This document shows, piece by piece, positions 1-8,670 of a stretch of 64,000 bases of DNA (positions are counted from its first letter, which is position 1; each line of letters opens with the position of its first letter). The notes under the pieces are model-generated. The model was not told the origin of the DNA. It worked only from the letters and a program-made list of their open reading frames with translations, and searched no databases. Source of the DNA: Pedobacter sp. WC2423 (GTDB lineage: Bacteria; Bacteroidota; Bacteroidia; Sphingobacteriales; Sphingobacteriaceae); the NCBI RefSeq assembly GCF_040822065.1, contig NZ_CP162005.1, forward strand, positions 4,278,001 through 4,342,000. Direction: 5' to 3'. Position numbers and translations under genes: made by a program.

Positions 1-1
1 C

Positions 2-130
2 AAAGTGTTGGGAAAACAGATTGCAGCGAAGATACCGAACGCTAAGCTGATTGAATTTGATGGCAGCGGCCATATTCCTCACCTGGAAGTGCCTGCTGAA
101 TTTACAGTTGCTCTATTAGGCGGATTATAA
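2..130 (+). CDS. Alpha/beta hydrolase, C-terminal fragment
   Basis: The last 42 codons of a gene that starts before the window. The residues GHIPHLEVPAEF match the end of the alpha/beta-hydrolase fold, where the catalytic His sits in a GH.PH.E.P context. Only this His region is visible; nucleophile and substrate pocket lie outside, so the substrate cannot be named. The reading frame is open from base 2 to the TAA at 128-130. A palindrome follows at once and may end transcription. Confidence 0.6.
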   Translation, partial: KVLGKQIAAKIPNAKLIEFDGSGHIPHLEVPAEFTVALLGGL

Positions 131-138
131 AGTTTATA

Positions 139-160
139 AGAACCTGCCCGGGCAGGTTCT
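139..160. terminator. Palindromic hairpin between convergent genes
   Basis: A perfect 22-nt palindrome that can fold as a 9-bp stem with a CCGG loop. It lies between the stop of the plus-strand hydrolase and the stop of the minus-strand peptidase, 9 nt and 5 nt away. The following plus strand is T-rich but interrupted, so it is a weak or imperfect rho-independent terminator. Confidence 0.45.
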
Positions 161-164
161 CCAT

Positions 165-995
165 TTATTTCTTTACCAGATCCTGTGAAAAAGTTGTGGC
201 GAGAATTTCATATAATTCAGGATGTTTTTCCTTGAACTGCGCTGGCTTTTCAAAGAAGTACTCTGACACTACCGCAAAGAATTCGGCTTCATTCGTTACC
301 GCATAAGGATTGATATCTGATTTTCCAGCCTCAATCCTGCTGATTTCCTGGTGAATCATTTTTACCCATGGAATAATATACTGATGTGGCATCAGGTTTT
401 CAGGAATACCATCCGTTGCCCCATCCGATTTATCCAGTAAGTGTACAAACTCGTGAATAGCGGTGTTTTCCTTGTCTGTACTGATAGAAAATCCTTCCAA
501 TAATGCAGAACGCGATAAAATCATCTGGCCATTCATATAACCCGTACCAACCATTCCCAGAATATTCCGGTCACCGCCTTCAAACTGAAAGTCTTTATTA
601 AAAGTATCAGGGTATAAAATTACAGCATGGAGATTCTGATACTTCCATTGTCCGAACCCAAAAACCGGAATTATTGCACTTGATGCAATTAATAAACGAT
701 CTGTAGCATCAGGAACAAGATCTATTCCTTCCACGCGGACATCACTTAAAAAGTCCAGGAGCATTTGCTCAAACTTTAACCGGTCATTCTGATCTAAATG
801 CTGATAATAGGCTACCTGACTTAACAAGATCTGCCGGTCAGTTTCATGCATTATATTTTGAACAGTCTGTTTAGGTTTCTTGTTGCGGAATATAAAATAT
901 AACGCGATTATAAATGCGGCGATTAAGATCAGGTAAGGCATCATGCCGGACATGCCGTAAGCTATCAGGCCGGTCGGGATTACTTTAATCATCAA
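165..995 (-). CDS. MtfA-like zinc metallopeptidase (M90 family)
   Basis: Resembles MtfA (DgsA anti-repressor, peptidase family M90). The zinc motif HEFVH is at residues 181-185, and downstream Ala-Glu-Phe-Phe-Ala / SEYFF residues match the MtfA C-terminal region with its third metal ligand. Unlike soluble E. coli MtfA there is an N-terminal membrane segment (about residues 19-37) followed by a basic stretch, so the enzyme is probably anchored facing the cytoplasm. Such membrane-tethered M90 proteins are common in Bacteroidota. The true start may be one of the Met residues at 14, 18 or 19. Substrate unknown; a role in glucose-PTS control as in E. coli should not be assumed. Confidence 0.8.
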   Translation of the reverse strand: MMIKVIPTGLIAYGMSGMMPYLILIAAFIIALYFIFRNKKPKQTVQNIMHETDRQILLSQVAYYQHLDQNDRLKFEQMLLDFLSDVRVEGIDLVPDATDRLLIASSAIIPVFGFGQWKYQNLHAVILYPDTFNKDFQFEGGDRNILGMVGTGYMNGQMILSRSALLEGFSISTDKENTAIHEFVHLLDKSDGATDGIPENLMPHQYIIPWVKMIHQEISRIEAGKSDINPYAVTNEAEFFAVVSEYFFEKPAQFKEKHPELYEILATTFSQDLVKK

Positions 996-1114
996 TTGCT
1001 CTATTTAGGTAGCTAAATTAGTCAATTCAGAAATCGATGTTTTAATAATATTGTCATAAATCGCTTCAGACTTTGTATTTATTCAATAAATAAGAGGCAG
1101 GTTCTTATATTTTT

Positions 1115-1122
1115 TATCTTTG
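1115..1122 (+). promoter_or_regulatory. -7 box TATCTTTG, 4 nt before an ATG
   Basis: A perfect match to the Bacteroidota -7 consensus TAnnTTTG. Its last G is 4 nt before the ATG at 1127, so transcription should begin at or next to the start codon (leaderless mRNA). No good -33 TTTG is seen at the usual 19-nt spacing. Confidence 0.5.
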
Positions 1123-1126
1123 CGCT

Positions 1127-1471
1127 ATGAAGCCCGCAGAAATTCACGCAAAATGGAAAGTTCTACAGCAAAAGATTGCTGAGGAATTTGATTCAGATAT
1201 ACCTGACTTAAAGGTAATGTTATTCCTGATAGGTGTTCAGGAACTCGGCAAAGGGCCGGGTAAGTACAGCAAACGTCAAAAAGAAGAGCTGATGCATATT
1301 GCCACCTGCCGTTTAATGAGTGAAATGGGATTTTATGAACTTGAAGGTCTGGATCAGGATGGATGGCCACATTGGAAATTGGTGAAACAAGTTCCTTCCT
1401 TTGCCATGATGGAGCAGGAATTACTTTTAAAATCACTGGCTATTCATTATTTCGAAGATATCTACCAATAA
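1127..1471 (+). CDS. Conserved-looking hypothetical protein, 114 aa
   Basis: A small soluble protein with no signal peptide or membrane segment. I do not recognise a named domain. It is rich in Lys, Glu and Met with predicted helices, and has an aromatic stretch (DGWPHWKLVKQVPSF) near residue 85. Codon use and the perfect -7 box directly upstream support a real gene. The frame has no other good start, and the -7 box position fixes the ATG at 1127. It converges on the XRE regulator (12-nt gap). The opposite-strand frame over the same bases is a shadow. Confidence 0.7.
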   Translation: MKPAEIHAKWKVLQQKIAEEFDSDIPDLKVMLFLIGVQELGKGPGKYSKRQKEELMHIATCRLMSEMGFYELEGLDQDGWPHWKLVKQVPSFAMMEQELLLKSLAIHYFEDIYQ

Positions 1472-1482
1472 CAGAATAAGTA

Positions 1483-1746
1483 TTATAGAAAATTTGAAAG
1501 CTGACCAATTTCTTTCAGAACATCACTAGTAGCTACGTCGAGAACTATACAATATTTTATAAACGTAGTTAGATAAATTTGAGTTTTACCATTTTCAATT
1601 TTGCTGATATAAGACGAAGTCACCGCTAGTTTCTGGGCTAAGAACTCCTGTTTAATCCCTTTTTTTTGACGAATATATTGTAAGTAGGAACCTATCCGCT
1701 TAAGGGTCTTATTTGTCTCTGATTTAACAACTTTCCTTTCAGGCAT
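1483..1746 (-). CDS. XRE-family HTH transcriptional regulator
   Basis: A Cro/C1-type helix-turn-helix protein. Residues from IGSYLQYIRQKKGIKQEFLA through SSYISKIENGKTQ give the five-helix HTH_3 pattern with the recognition helix at SSYISKIENG. I chose the ATG at 1746 (MPERK..., 87 aa) rather than 1782, because the 12 extra N-terminal codons lie inside an inverted repeat that looks like an operator. No sensor domain follows the HTH. It is divergent from the lipoprotein at 1816 and may control both. Function otherwise unknown. Confidence 0.85.
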   Translation of the reverse strand: MPERKVVKSETNKTLKRIGSYLQYIRQKKGIKQEFLAQKLAVTSSYISKIENGKTQIYLTTFIKYCIVLDVATSDVLKEIGQLSNFL

Positions 1747-1756
1747 TATTTCTATA

Positions 1757-1781
1757 TGCATCATTGTTGCGATATGATGCA
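1757..1781. promoter_or_regulatory. Inverted repeat TGCATCAT-N9-ATGATGCA
   Basis: Two 8-bp perfect arms with a 9-nt spacer, located 10 bp upstream of the chosen ATG of the XRE gene and 35 bp upstream of the lipoprotein ATG. Position and symmetry fit a binding site for the adjacent XRE dimer (inference). Confidence 0.5.
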
Positions 1782-1815
1782 ATTATATGGAATTTTAACG
1801 ACATAAAATTATATT

Positions 1816-3393
1816 ATGAAAAGAAATCTAAATTTTACGTCAAAAGCATTAATTGCTTTTTTAACTTTTACTTCATTATTAGGCGCCTGTAAAAAGCAGG
1901 ATCTGGTAGTGCCTGGAATTTCTAAAGATAAAGCTAAAACAGAGGCTATTCCTCCATTTTTATTTGATTGGGAGTCAGCAACTTATATGCCGTCTCTTCC
2001 GGCAAATGTTGTTCCTATGCCCTGGCAAGGTGCGGTTGGGGGGATAGATGCAGGAATTGTCGGGGATTATAAAAAGGCTGATGGCTGGGAACTCGTCTAT
2101 AATTCGTTTGATAATGTAACCTCTCCAACAATTAATAAACCTGGAGGGTTGTATTTTGCTTTATATAATAAATATAGGGGATTGTTACGTTTTTATTTAT
2201 ACATTCCACCAGGGACGGCAACTGCAACTTCCCAAATTGTTCATGGCTTAAGTCTTTTTGGATCAGGTAACTCTCAGATGTTAAATTTTGAAAGTGGATC
2301 TGTTGTTAGTGCTGGTACCAACACACCTGGATTTGCAAAAACAAATAATCAACAAATTAATTTGCTTGGAAATTGGGTGGGTATGGATTATGAGATAGCA
2401 TATGATCCTAATACTGAAAAAACAACTTATCCTGCCTTCGGTCTTCAATGGAATACAAAAACATTAAATATTACTAATCTGAGTTTGAATGGTAGTCAGA
2501 CTGGCGCAATTGAGGGGCAGATTACGACTCCTTCTAACGGGGACGTTTTGTCAATTCTAAATAATGTTACGCAGGCCGGGCTTACATTCGCAAGTGCCTC
2601 TGCAGTAAATAAACTGGCTGGTACTGCCAGTACAGAAGGAAAAACTTTTTTAAATGGTGTAGGGACAGCAATAAGTAATCTTCTTTCCGGGAAAATTGTA
2701 GGTTTTTTTAGTGGATTGGCTGGTGGCAGCAGTTCAAACAGCCAACAGGTACACTTAAAAATGGATACTAAAATAAGTTTGCAAGGTACAGCAACCAACA
2801 GCATAGGAATAAGCAATCCATTTTTGGTTCTTCCTGGTCAATCTAATTCACAAACAGCAAGTGGCCCAAATCCAAATTATAACGAAACAATGGGTGTGTT
2901 TAATCTACTGGATTCTCCTGAAGTTGTTGCTCAATATTATCATCGAAACTCAACTTATCATTATGAGCATCCTGCAAGGTTTAAGTTTTCATTTCGTCCT
3001 GAGAATCTCCCAATGGATAAACTAGTATTCAATCCCGCACTTTTAAAGATTGCTGATATAGAAAACAAACATGAAGAGCTATTAATCATAAATCCCTTAG
3101 TGGAAGGCGGGGCAGATTTTACGCCTTCTTTCCATATAGATGGGGGAACTCATGAATTGGCAGGTAATGATAATGTCTATGTTAATCCCGATAATGTGCC
3201 AGGAAGGGATCGCGAAGCAATATTTTATCGTAATTTTAGTAATCATAAAAAAGAGGCCGAGCCGGGTCAATGGCAAACTGCAGTAAGAATTAGTTTTGAT
3301 ATTGTACCTAAGGATGGTTCCCCAAAAGTAAAAATGGTTAAAACGTTCAATCTTAAAAAGACTTTTGTTAGAATGACCGATATTAATTTTTAA
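1816..3393 (+). CDS. Predicted lipoprotein of unknown function, 525 aa
   Basis: A type II signal peptide is clear: basic N-terminus, hydrophobic core and lipobox LLGAC with the lipidated Cys at residue 25, followed by KKQD. The rest is a secreted protein rich in Asn, Gly, Ser and Thr, with a helical Ala/Gly-rich part around residues 245-310 and a His/Tyr-rich section near 375. I recognise no catalytic motif. The gene stands alone between a divergent XRE regulator and a bidirectional terminator. Base composition is more AT-rich than its neighbours, so recent acquisition is possible. Periplasmic or surface exposure cannot be decided from sequence. Confidence 0.75.
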   Translation: MKRNLNFTSKALIAFLTFTSLLGACKKQDLVVPGISKDKAKTEAIPPFLFDWESATYMPSLPANVVPMPWQGAVGGIDAGIVGDYKKADGWELVYNSFDNVTSPTINKPGGLYFALYNKYRGLLRFYLYIPPGTATATSQIVHGLSLFGSGNSQMLNFESGSVVSAGTNTPGFAKTNNQQINLLGNWVGMDYEIAYDPNTEKTTYPAFGLQWNTKTLNITNLSLNGSQTGAIEGQITTPSNGDVLSILNNVTQAGLTFASASAVNKLAGTASTEGKTFLNGVGTAISNLLSGKIVGFFSGLAGGSSSNSQQVHLKMDTKISLQGTATNSIGISNPFLVLPGQSNSQTASGPNPNYNETMGVFNLLDSPEVVAQYYHRNSTYHYEHPARFKFSFRPENLPMDKLVFNPALLKIADIENKHEELLIINPLVEGGADFTPSFHIDGGTHELAGNDNVYVNPDNVPGRDREAIFYRNFSNHKKEAEPGQWQTAVRISFDIVPKDGSPKVKMVKTFNLKKTFVRMTDINF

Positions 3394-3407
3394 AATTCTG
3401 TAATAAA

Positions 3408-3442
3408 AAAATCCGGAGTATGATTACTCCGGATTTTTTTTA
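3408..3442. terminator. Bidirectional rho-independent terminator
   Basis: An 11-bp perfect stem (3410-3420 with 3425-3435) and a 4-nt loop, flanked by an A-run on the left and a T-run on the right. It sits between the stops of the plus-strand lipoprotein and the minus-strand OmpA-family gene and can serve both. Confidence 0.9.
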
Positions 3443-3470
3443 TTATTAAAATAGGTAGATCTTAATATTT

Positions 3471-4151
3471 TTAGTTGTTAGCTTGTTGCGCTTGTTTTTT
3501 CAATTGATCATTCGCTACAATAACAATCTCAACTCTACGGTTAGCAGTTCTTCCAGCATCAGTTGCATTGTCTGCAATTGGCTCAGAGAAACCTTTACCT
3601 ACAGTAGTTAAACGTGATGATGGTACACCTTGTGTAACTGCATAAGCTTTAACAGCTGCTGCTCTTCTTTCTGAAAGGCTCATATTATAAGCTTCAGTAC
3701 CTTTATTGTCTGTATGGCCAATAACTTTAATTTCAGTATCAGGATATTTTGACAGTGATCCGGCTAATGATTTTACGTTATCTTTTGCTTGTGCTTTTAA
3801 GTTTGCACTATCAAAATCAAATAAGATACCACTATCAAACTTTACGATAATACCTTCACCTTCACGAACTACTTCTGCATTTGGAATTGCATTCTGAATT
3901 TCAGCTGCTTGTTTATCCATACGTTTTCCGATGAATCCACCAGCAGTACCACCGATTGCACCTCCTAAAATAGCACCAATTGCTGTGTTACCTGCTTTCT
4001 TGCCAATAATAGCACCCAAAACACCACCAGCAGCAGCACCAATACCAGCTCCTTTTTGTGTTTTTGTTAAACTGTCACATCCTTGAAAACCCATTGCAGT
4101 TAAGGATAAGGCGATGCTGAATGCAGCTATTTTAAATTTCGAAGTAATCAT
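3471..4151 (-). CDS. OmpA-family lipoprotein with glycine-zipper segment (YiaD-like)
   Basis: An outer-membrane lipoprotein that binds peptidoglycan. Signal peptide II ends at FQGC (Cys25). Residues about 35-80 form a Gly/Ala-rich glycine-zipper segment (GAAAGGVLGAIIGKKAG). The C-terminal half is an OmpA-like domain: the stretch HTDNKGTEAYNMSLSERRA and the later GRTANRRVEI carry the Asp and Arg that bind diaminopimelate in this family. Domain order and 226-aa length match YiaD/Pal-type proteins. A -7 box TACCTTTG (4186-4193) lies 34 nt upstream. Likely role is envelope integrity; it is a single-gene unit. Confidence 0.9.
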   Translation of the reverse strand: MITSKFKIAAFSIALSLTAMGFQGCDSLTKTQKGAGIGAAAGGVLGAIIGKKAGNTAIGAILGGAIGGTAGGFIGKRMDKQAAEIQNAIPNAEVVREGEGIIVKFDSGILFDFDSANLKAQAKDNVKSLAGSLSKYPDTEIKVIGHTDNKGTEAYNMSLSERRAAAVKAYAVTQGVPSSRLTTVGKGFSEPIADNATDAGRTANRRVEIVIVANDQLKKQAQQANN

Positions 4152-4185
4152 GATAATAATTTATTTGTTTATAAGTGCATTTAAT

Positions 4186-4193
4186 CAAAGGTA
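4186..4193 (-). promoter_or_regulatory. -7 box TACCTTTG for the OmpA-family gene
   Basis: Minus-strand match to TAnnTTTG, predicting a 5' leader of roughly 30 nt. The -33 position reads CACA rather than TTTG, so the match is partial. Confidence 0.4.
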
Positions 4194-4365
4194 ATGCCAA
4201 TTGTAAGTTTTTTGTGATTTCTTATGATAAGACAGAGTTTTTGTATAAATTTCCGGGTACAACTAATCGGAGATTGTCTGAAAATATTGAAATTGACTAC
4301 AATTGTGTACAATTTGTTTTGAAGAAGATAAAATAATTAGCACAAATGTTTAATCACCATCAATG

Positions 4366-5646
4366 CTAGTAATCATATTTATCTTTCCAGTTCTGCTTCA
4401 GCTTTTCGCGGAGTTTATCTTCTGCCGGATTATGTCCGGGATCATACAGCTTAGTTCCGCTGATCAGGTCAGGCAGATATTCCTGCGCTGCGAAGTTCCC
4501 CTCATAGCCATGTGAATATTTATAATCTTTCCCATAACCGATGTTTTTCATCAGTTTAGTAGGTGCATTTCTGATATGCAGGGGAACAGGTAAATTACCA
4601 GTCTGTTTAACCAGTTGCTGTGCTTTATTGATCGCTTCGTACGATGCATTACTTTTTACTGAAGAAGCGAGGTAAGTTACCGCCTGCGAAAGAATAATCC
4701 GGGCTTCAGGATAACCAATCACATTGACCGCCTGGAAACAGTTATTCGCTAACAATAGCGCATTTGGGTTGGCATTGCCAATATCTTCGGAAGCGAGTAT
4801 CAGTAACCTTCTGGCAATAAACAGCGGGTCTTCACCACCTTCAATCATTCTGGCCAGCCAGTAAACTGCGGCATTGGGATCGCTTCCCCTTATTGATTTG
4901 ATGAAGGCAGAGATAATATCATAGTGCTGTTCCCCGGCTTTATCATATAAAGCGAGGTTCTGCTGTGCATGTTTTAATACATTTTCATTGGTCAGTACGA
5001 TTTGATTACCACCTATACCGTTAATCGCAATTTCAAGTACATTTAATAACTTCCTGGCATCGCCGCCAGATAAGCGAATTAAAGCCTCATGCTCCTGAAT
5101 GGTAATTTTCTTTTCCTTCAGCATCACATCCTCCCGGATTGCAGTCTGCAATAAACCAGAGAGTTCATCCTCATCCAGAGATTTCAGAATATAAACCTGG
5201 CAGCGGGATAATAAAGCGGAGATAACTTCGAAAGAAGGGTTTTCTGTAGTCGCACCAATTAAAGTAACCAGTCCGCGTTCTACTGCGCCCAGTAAGCTAT
5301 CTTGTTGTGATTTACTGAACCTGTGGATCTCATCAATAAATAAGATCGGCAAACCCAGAAAGCTGTCTTTTAATAGTGCTGCCTTATCAATAACCTCGCG
5401 GATATCTTTTACCCCTGAATTGATCGCGCTCAGGTTAAAGAACGGACGGTCCAGTGTTTGAGAAATGATATAAGCTAAAGTGGTTTTTCCGACTCCGGGA
5501 GGGCCCCAGAAGATCATTGACGGAAGCTGTCCGCTTTGTATCGCTTTGCGCAAAACTGCATCTGGTCCTACCAAATGTTGTTGTCCAACATATTCGTCCA
5601 GATTTTGCGGACGCATGCGTTCTGCTAATGGAGGTAGGTTTTGCAT
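4366..5646 (-). CDS. rarA: Replication-associated recombination protein A (RarA/MgsA), AAA+ ATPase
   Basis: A clamp-loader-like AAA+ ATPase acting at stalled replication forks. Visible motifs: Walker A GPPGVGKTT at residues 48-56, Walker B LFIDEIHRF, sensor 1 GATTENPSFE, sensor 2 GGDARKLLNVLE, then the MgsA C-terminal tetramerisation region (DPNAAVYWLARMIEGGEDP, ASEDIGNANP). At 426 aa it has full family length and no gaps. It is separated from the upstream helicase gene by a terminator. A near-consensus -7 box TATCTTTA (5652-5659) lies just 5 nt before the ATG, so the leader may be very short. Confidence 0.95.
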   Translation of the reverse strand: MQNLPPLAERMRPQNLDEYVGQQHLVGPDAVLRKAIQSGQLPSMIFWGPPGVGKTTLAYIISQTLDRPFFNLSAINSGVKDIREVIDKAALLKDSFLGLPILFIDEIHRFSKSQQDSLLGAVERGLVTLIGATTENPSFEVISALLSRCQVYILKSLDEDELSGLLQTAIREDVMLKEKKITIQEHEALIRLSGGDARKLLNVLEIAINGIGGNQIVLTNENVLKHAQQNLALYDKAGEQHYDIISAFIKSIRGSDPNAAVYWLARMIEGGEDPLFIARRLLILASEDIGNANPNALLLANNCFQAVNVIGYPEARIILSQAVTYLASSVKSNASYEAINKAQQLVKQTGNLPVPLHIRNAPTKLMKNIGYGKDYKYSHGYEGNFAAQEYLPDLISGTKLYDPGHNPAEDKLREKLKQNWKDKYDY

Positions 5647-5658
5647 AAATGTAAAGAT

Positions 5659-5689
5659 AAAAAAACAGGAGCAATAAAAATTGCTCCTG
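5659..5689 (-). terminator. Rho-independent terminator of the RNA helicase gene
   Basis: A 9-bp perfect stem (5666-5674 with 5681-5689), 6-nt loop, followed on the minus strand by a run of seven T. It separates the helicase gene from rarA. Confidence 0.9.
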
Positions 5690-5737
5690 CCTTAGAACTG
5701 CTTAAAGTTTACAAAATAAGCATAAACAGTTTTTATA

Positions 5738-7033
5738 TTATTCAGCTTTTGGAGCTGCACCTTCTGCTTTGGTTGCTGAGCCTTCAGCTCTCGAAGAAGA
5801 ACCATCAGTTTTAGGTTTCTTTTTCCAGAACTTGCGCTGAGGTGCTTTTCTGTCTCTGTTATGTTCAGGTCTTGAAGACGAAGTTGCTGCTGTTTCTACT
5901 GGCGCTTCCCCTAAATGTTCAGGTAAAGGCATTCTTTCAATAGTTTTATCAATCAGCTTCTCAATATTTGCGAACTTACGTTTATCCTTATCATTCACTA
6001 AAGTAATGGCTGTACCAGTTGTAGCAGCTCTTGCTGTACGGCCAATCCTGTGAATATAATCTTCAGGATCATGTGGTACATCAAAGTTAATAACCAATGA
6101 AATTCCTTCTACATCAATTCCCCTTGAAAGTACGTCAGTACCAATCAATACCGGAACACGTTTATTCTTAAATTCTGATAAAATAGCTTCTCTTTCCTTT
6201 TGTCCAAGATCGGAGTGAAAAGCTTCTGCCTTAAAGCCAAGCCCACGGAATACTTTACCCAGGTTTTTAACTTTTTCTTTCGTAGAGGCAAAAATCAGAA
6301 TACTTGGGAAATCAACATTTTTCATCAGCTCAGTCAGTAATTTTACCTTTTGGGTATCATGTACGATATAAGCTTGCTGATTAATTCCCGCTGCTGGTTT
6401 AGAGATTGCAATACTGATCTGCTCAGGATCCTTTAATAAAGTGCCCGCAAGCTTTCTTATTTTAGGAGGCATCGTTGCAGAGAACAATACAGTTTGTCTT
6501 TTTTCAGGAAGGAAACTTACAATGCGCATAATATCATCATAAAAGCCCATGTCAAGCATTCTGTCTGCTTCATCCAGCACAAGATGCTGTAACTGGTCCA
6601 GCTTCAGTAAGCCTGAAGAAAGATGGGAAATTAGTCTTCCTGGTGTAGCAATGATAATATCAACACCCTCACGCATACTTCTTTTCTGCTGTTCATAAGC
6701 AATACCATCTCCACCACCATATACGGTAAGCGAGCTGATATTTGTAAAATAGGAGAGTGCTTCAACCTGCAAATCAATTTGCTGTGCAAGTTCACGTGTA
6801 GGAGCAAGGATAAGGGTATTGTTATGGCGGTTCTCCGTCTGGCTGATCATATTCATGACCGGCAGCAAATAAGCACCTGTTTTACCCGTACCCGTTTGGG
6901 CACACGCTATCAAATCTTTTTTTGCTAAGATAAGGGGAATTGCTTCCTGTTGTATAGGGGTTGCATTTCTGAAACCCATTGCTAATAAACCCTCTAATAA
7001 ATCAGGGTTAAAATTAAAATCTTTAAAATCCAA
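5738..7033 (-). CDS. DEAD-box ATP-dependent RNA helicase, RhlE-like
   Basis: All helicase motifs are present: Q motif ending TPIQ (res 25-28), motif I AQTGTGKT (45-52), PTRELAQQ, TPGR, DEAD, SAT, then ARTGT-like YIHRIGRTAR and DVLSRGID in the second RecA domain. The tail after about residue 375 is basic, then a short Ala-Glu-Gly-Lys repeat (AEGSATKAEGAAPKAE). Such tails bind RNA in RhlE relatives. It unwinds RNA, probably in ribosome assembly or cold growth. The start is TTG: no ATG exists in frame before an upstream stop, and the N-terminus MDFKDFNF fits the family. Confidence 0.93.
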   Translation of the reverse strand: MDFKDFNFNPDLLEGLLAMGFRNATPIQQEAIPLILAKKDLIACAQTGTGKTGAYLLPVMNMISQTENRHNNTLILAPTRELAQQIDLQVEALSYFTNISSLTVYGGGDGIAYEQQKRSMREGVDIIIATPGRLISHLSSGLLKLDQLQHLVLDEADRMLDMGFYDDIMRIVSFLPEKRQTVLFSATMPPKIRKLAGTLLKDPEQISIAISKPAAGINQQAYIVHDTQKVKLLTELMKNVDFPSILIFASTKEKVKNLGKVFRGLGFKAEAFHSDLGQKEREAILSEFKNKRVPVLIGTDVLSRGIDVEGISLVINFDVPHDPEDYIHRIGRTARAATTGTAITLVNDKDKRKFANIEKLIDKTIERMPLPEHLGEAPVETAATSSSRPEHNRDRKAPQRKFWKKKPKTDGSSSRAEGSATKAEGAAPKAE

Positions 7034-7165
7034 TATACTTGTATGTTATTCGTAATTGTTCAGCATAAAAGTAGCCTTTATTTTTATCTTAATGTAGATT
7101 TTTTTAAGGGCTATAAAGCTTGCAATCAATATTTAACTAAATTTAAATTAATCCGCTGATTAATT

Positions 7166-7969
7166 TTATTTTTTCTGATCTGCGTATCCGAATACTTTCT
7201 GAAGTAAAGGGGTGGTACGTACGCCTAAATTATTTCTGATGGTCAGTTCTTCCTGTGCAACCTGAATGAACATTCCTTCCACTGCTTTTTGAGTTACATA
7301 AGCCGGAAGATCAGTTGTGACTGGTTTAACCAGTGGTAATTTATTGTATTGTCCGGTCGCATCGCCCCAGTATTTAGCTGCACCGACTTTACTTAAACTT
7401 TTATTTACAACAGGTCTGAACTTCTCTAAAAGCTGCGCTGTAGTCGACTTTTTAAAGTATTCAGTTGCTGAGTTTTCCCCGCCTAATAAAATATTTGTGG
7501 CATCGGTAATCGTCATTTTTTTGATGGCGGATACAAATATTGGTTTAGCCTCCTTTGCCGCATCTTCTGCCGCTCTGTTTAAGCTCATCACCACATTATC
7601 TGCCAGAGAACCCAGGCCAATGCTTCTTAACGTTCTCTCTACCTTTTGCGCTTCAGGAGGGAATAAAATTTTAACCGCCATATTTCCCAGAAAACCATCC
7701 TTCAAAGATAACTGGTCTGCTCCTTTTGAAATCCCTGCCTCCAAAGCTTGTTTAATCCCGCTGCCTATTTCTAAATTGGAAGGCCTGGCCAACGGACTTG
7801 TTGTAGAAGTCGTTACTGTTGTGGTGGTGGTGGTTTGCGTAGGCGCAGGCTTAGTCTCAGTTGCAGCTTTTACCTTTTTTAACAGATCCCCAAGAGATTG
7901 ACTTTGTGCAGTATAGCTATTGAACGCAAGAACTGCAAAAGCCAGAGAGGCGAGTTTAAATTTATTCAT
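7166..7969 (-). CDS. DUF4197 domain-containing secreted protein
   Basis: The protein begins with a signal peptide (cleavage near YTAQS-QS) and a Thr/Pro-rich linker (residues 40-60) made largely of Thr repeats. The remaining 200 residues match DUF4197: an all-helical domain beginning near IKQALEAGISKGADQLS and containing the conserved DATNILLGGENSATEYF. The family is widespread in Proteobacteria and Bacteroidota with no known function; a periplasmic location is predicted. It is divergent from the ECF sigma gene. The long opposite frame within it (7317-7901) is a shadow produced by the Thr repeats and biased codons. Confidence 0.88.
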   Translation of the reverse strand: MNKFKLASLAFAVLAFNSYTAQSQSLGDLLKKVKAATETKPAPTQTTTTTTVTTSTTSPLARPSNLEIGSGIKQALEAGISKGADQLSLKDGFLGNMAVKILFPPEAQKVERTLRSIGLGSLADNVVMSLNRAAEDAAKEAKPIFVSAIKKMTITDATNILLGGENSATEYFKKSTTAQLLEKFRPVVNKSLSKVGAAKYWGDATGQYNKLPLVKPVTTDLPAYVTQKAVEGMFIQVAQEELTIRNNLGVRTTPLLQKVFGYADQKK

Positions 7970-8064
7970 GTTTTTCTTGTAAAATCAATAGTAAGCAAAT
8001 TTCTGGCCATTAAATACTGATTATCAATTTTAAACAGGCGCAGAGTCAGAAAATATTTTTATAC

Positions 8065-8670
8065 TTGAAGAGAATTTTCCATCAGCTACAATTGAAATTT
8101 ATAAAGAATACAACAGGAATTAAAGATCTCGATGATGCAGCACTTCTTTTGCGGTACAAAAGTACAGGAAGTCTGGATGCATTGGGTGCGCTTTATAACC
8201 GGTATATGCACCTGGTTTACGGGGTTTGTCTGAATTATTTCAAGGAAGAAGAATCCAGTAAGGATGCAGTCATGCAGATTTTCGAGGAGCTGGTTGTGAA
8301 ATTAAAAATTCATGAAGTGCAGAATTTCAAAAGCTGGCTGCACGTATTGACCAGAAATCATTGTTTAATGGCGCTGAGGAAGTTAGCTAAAAACAATACC
8401 GTGTCTATTGATGATACTTTTGTGGAAAATACCGACTTTGTGCATCTGGATATAGATGATACCAAAGAAACGCAGCTGACCGTTATGGAAAAGTGCATGG
8501 AAACCCTGACCGAAGAACAGCGCAAAAGCGTTGACTTATTCTATCTTCAGGAAAAATGTTATAAAGAAGTTGCCGAATTAACTGGTTATGAAATGGTCAA
8601 AGTAAAGAGCTATATTCAAAACGGAAAGCGGAATTTAAAAATTTGTATAGAGAAAAACAGCAGTGAATAA
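8065..8670 (+). CDS. ECF-type RNA polymerase sigma factor
   Basis: A sigma-70 family protein of 201 aa with region 2 (LGALYNRYMHLVYGVCLNYF, then the -10 helix ESSKDAVMQIFEELVVKL and FKSWLHVLTRNHC) and region 4 (LTEEQRKSVDLFYLQEKCYKEVAELTG). The start is TTG at 8065, since the next Met is inside region 2. A -7-like box TATTTTTA lies 3 nt before it. It overlaps by 8 nt the following membrane protein, which looks like its anti-sigma partner. Its regulon cannot be read from this window. Confidence 0.9.
   Translation: MKRIFHQLQLKFIKNTTGIKDLDDAALLLRYKSTGSLDALGALYNRYMHLVYGVCLNYFKEEESSKDAVMQIFEELVVKLKIHEVQNFKSWLHVLTRNHCLMALRKLAKNNTVSIDDTFVENTDFVHLDIDDTKETQLTVMEKCMETLTEEQRKSVDLFYLQEKCYKEVAELTGYEMVKVKSYIQNGKRNLKICIEKNSSE

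Noticed and set aside
7317..7901. A 194-codon plus-strand frame opposite the DUF4197 gene
   Set aside because: It mirrors the real gene, its Val/Thr runs come from the Thr linker, and it has no recognisable domain or promoter.
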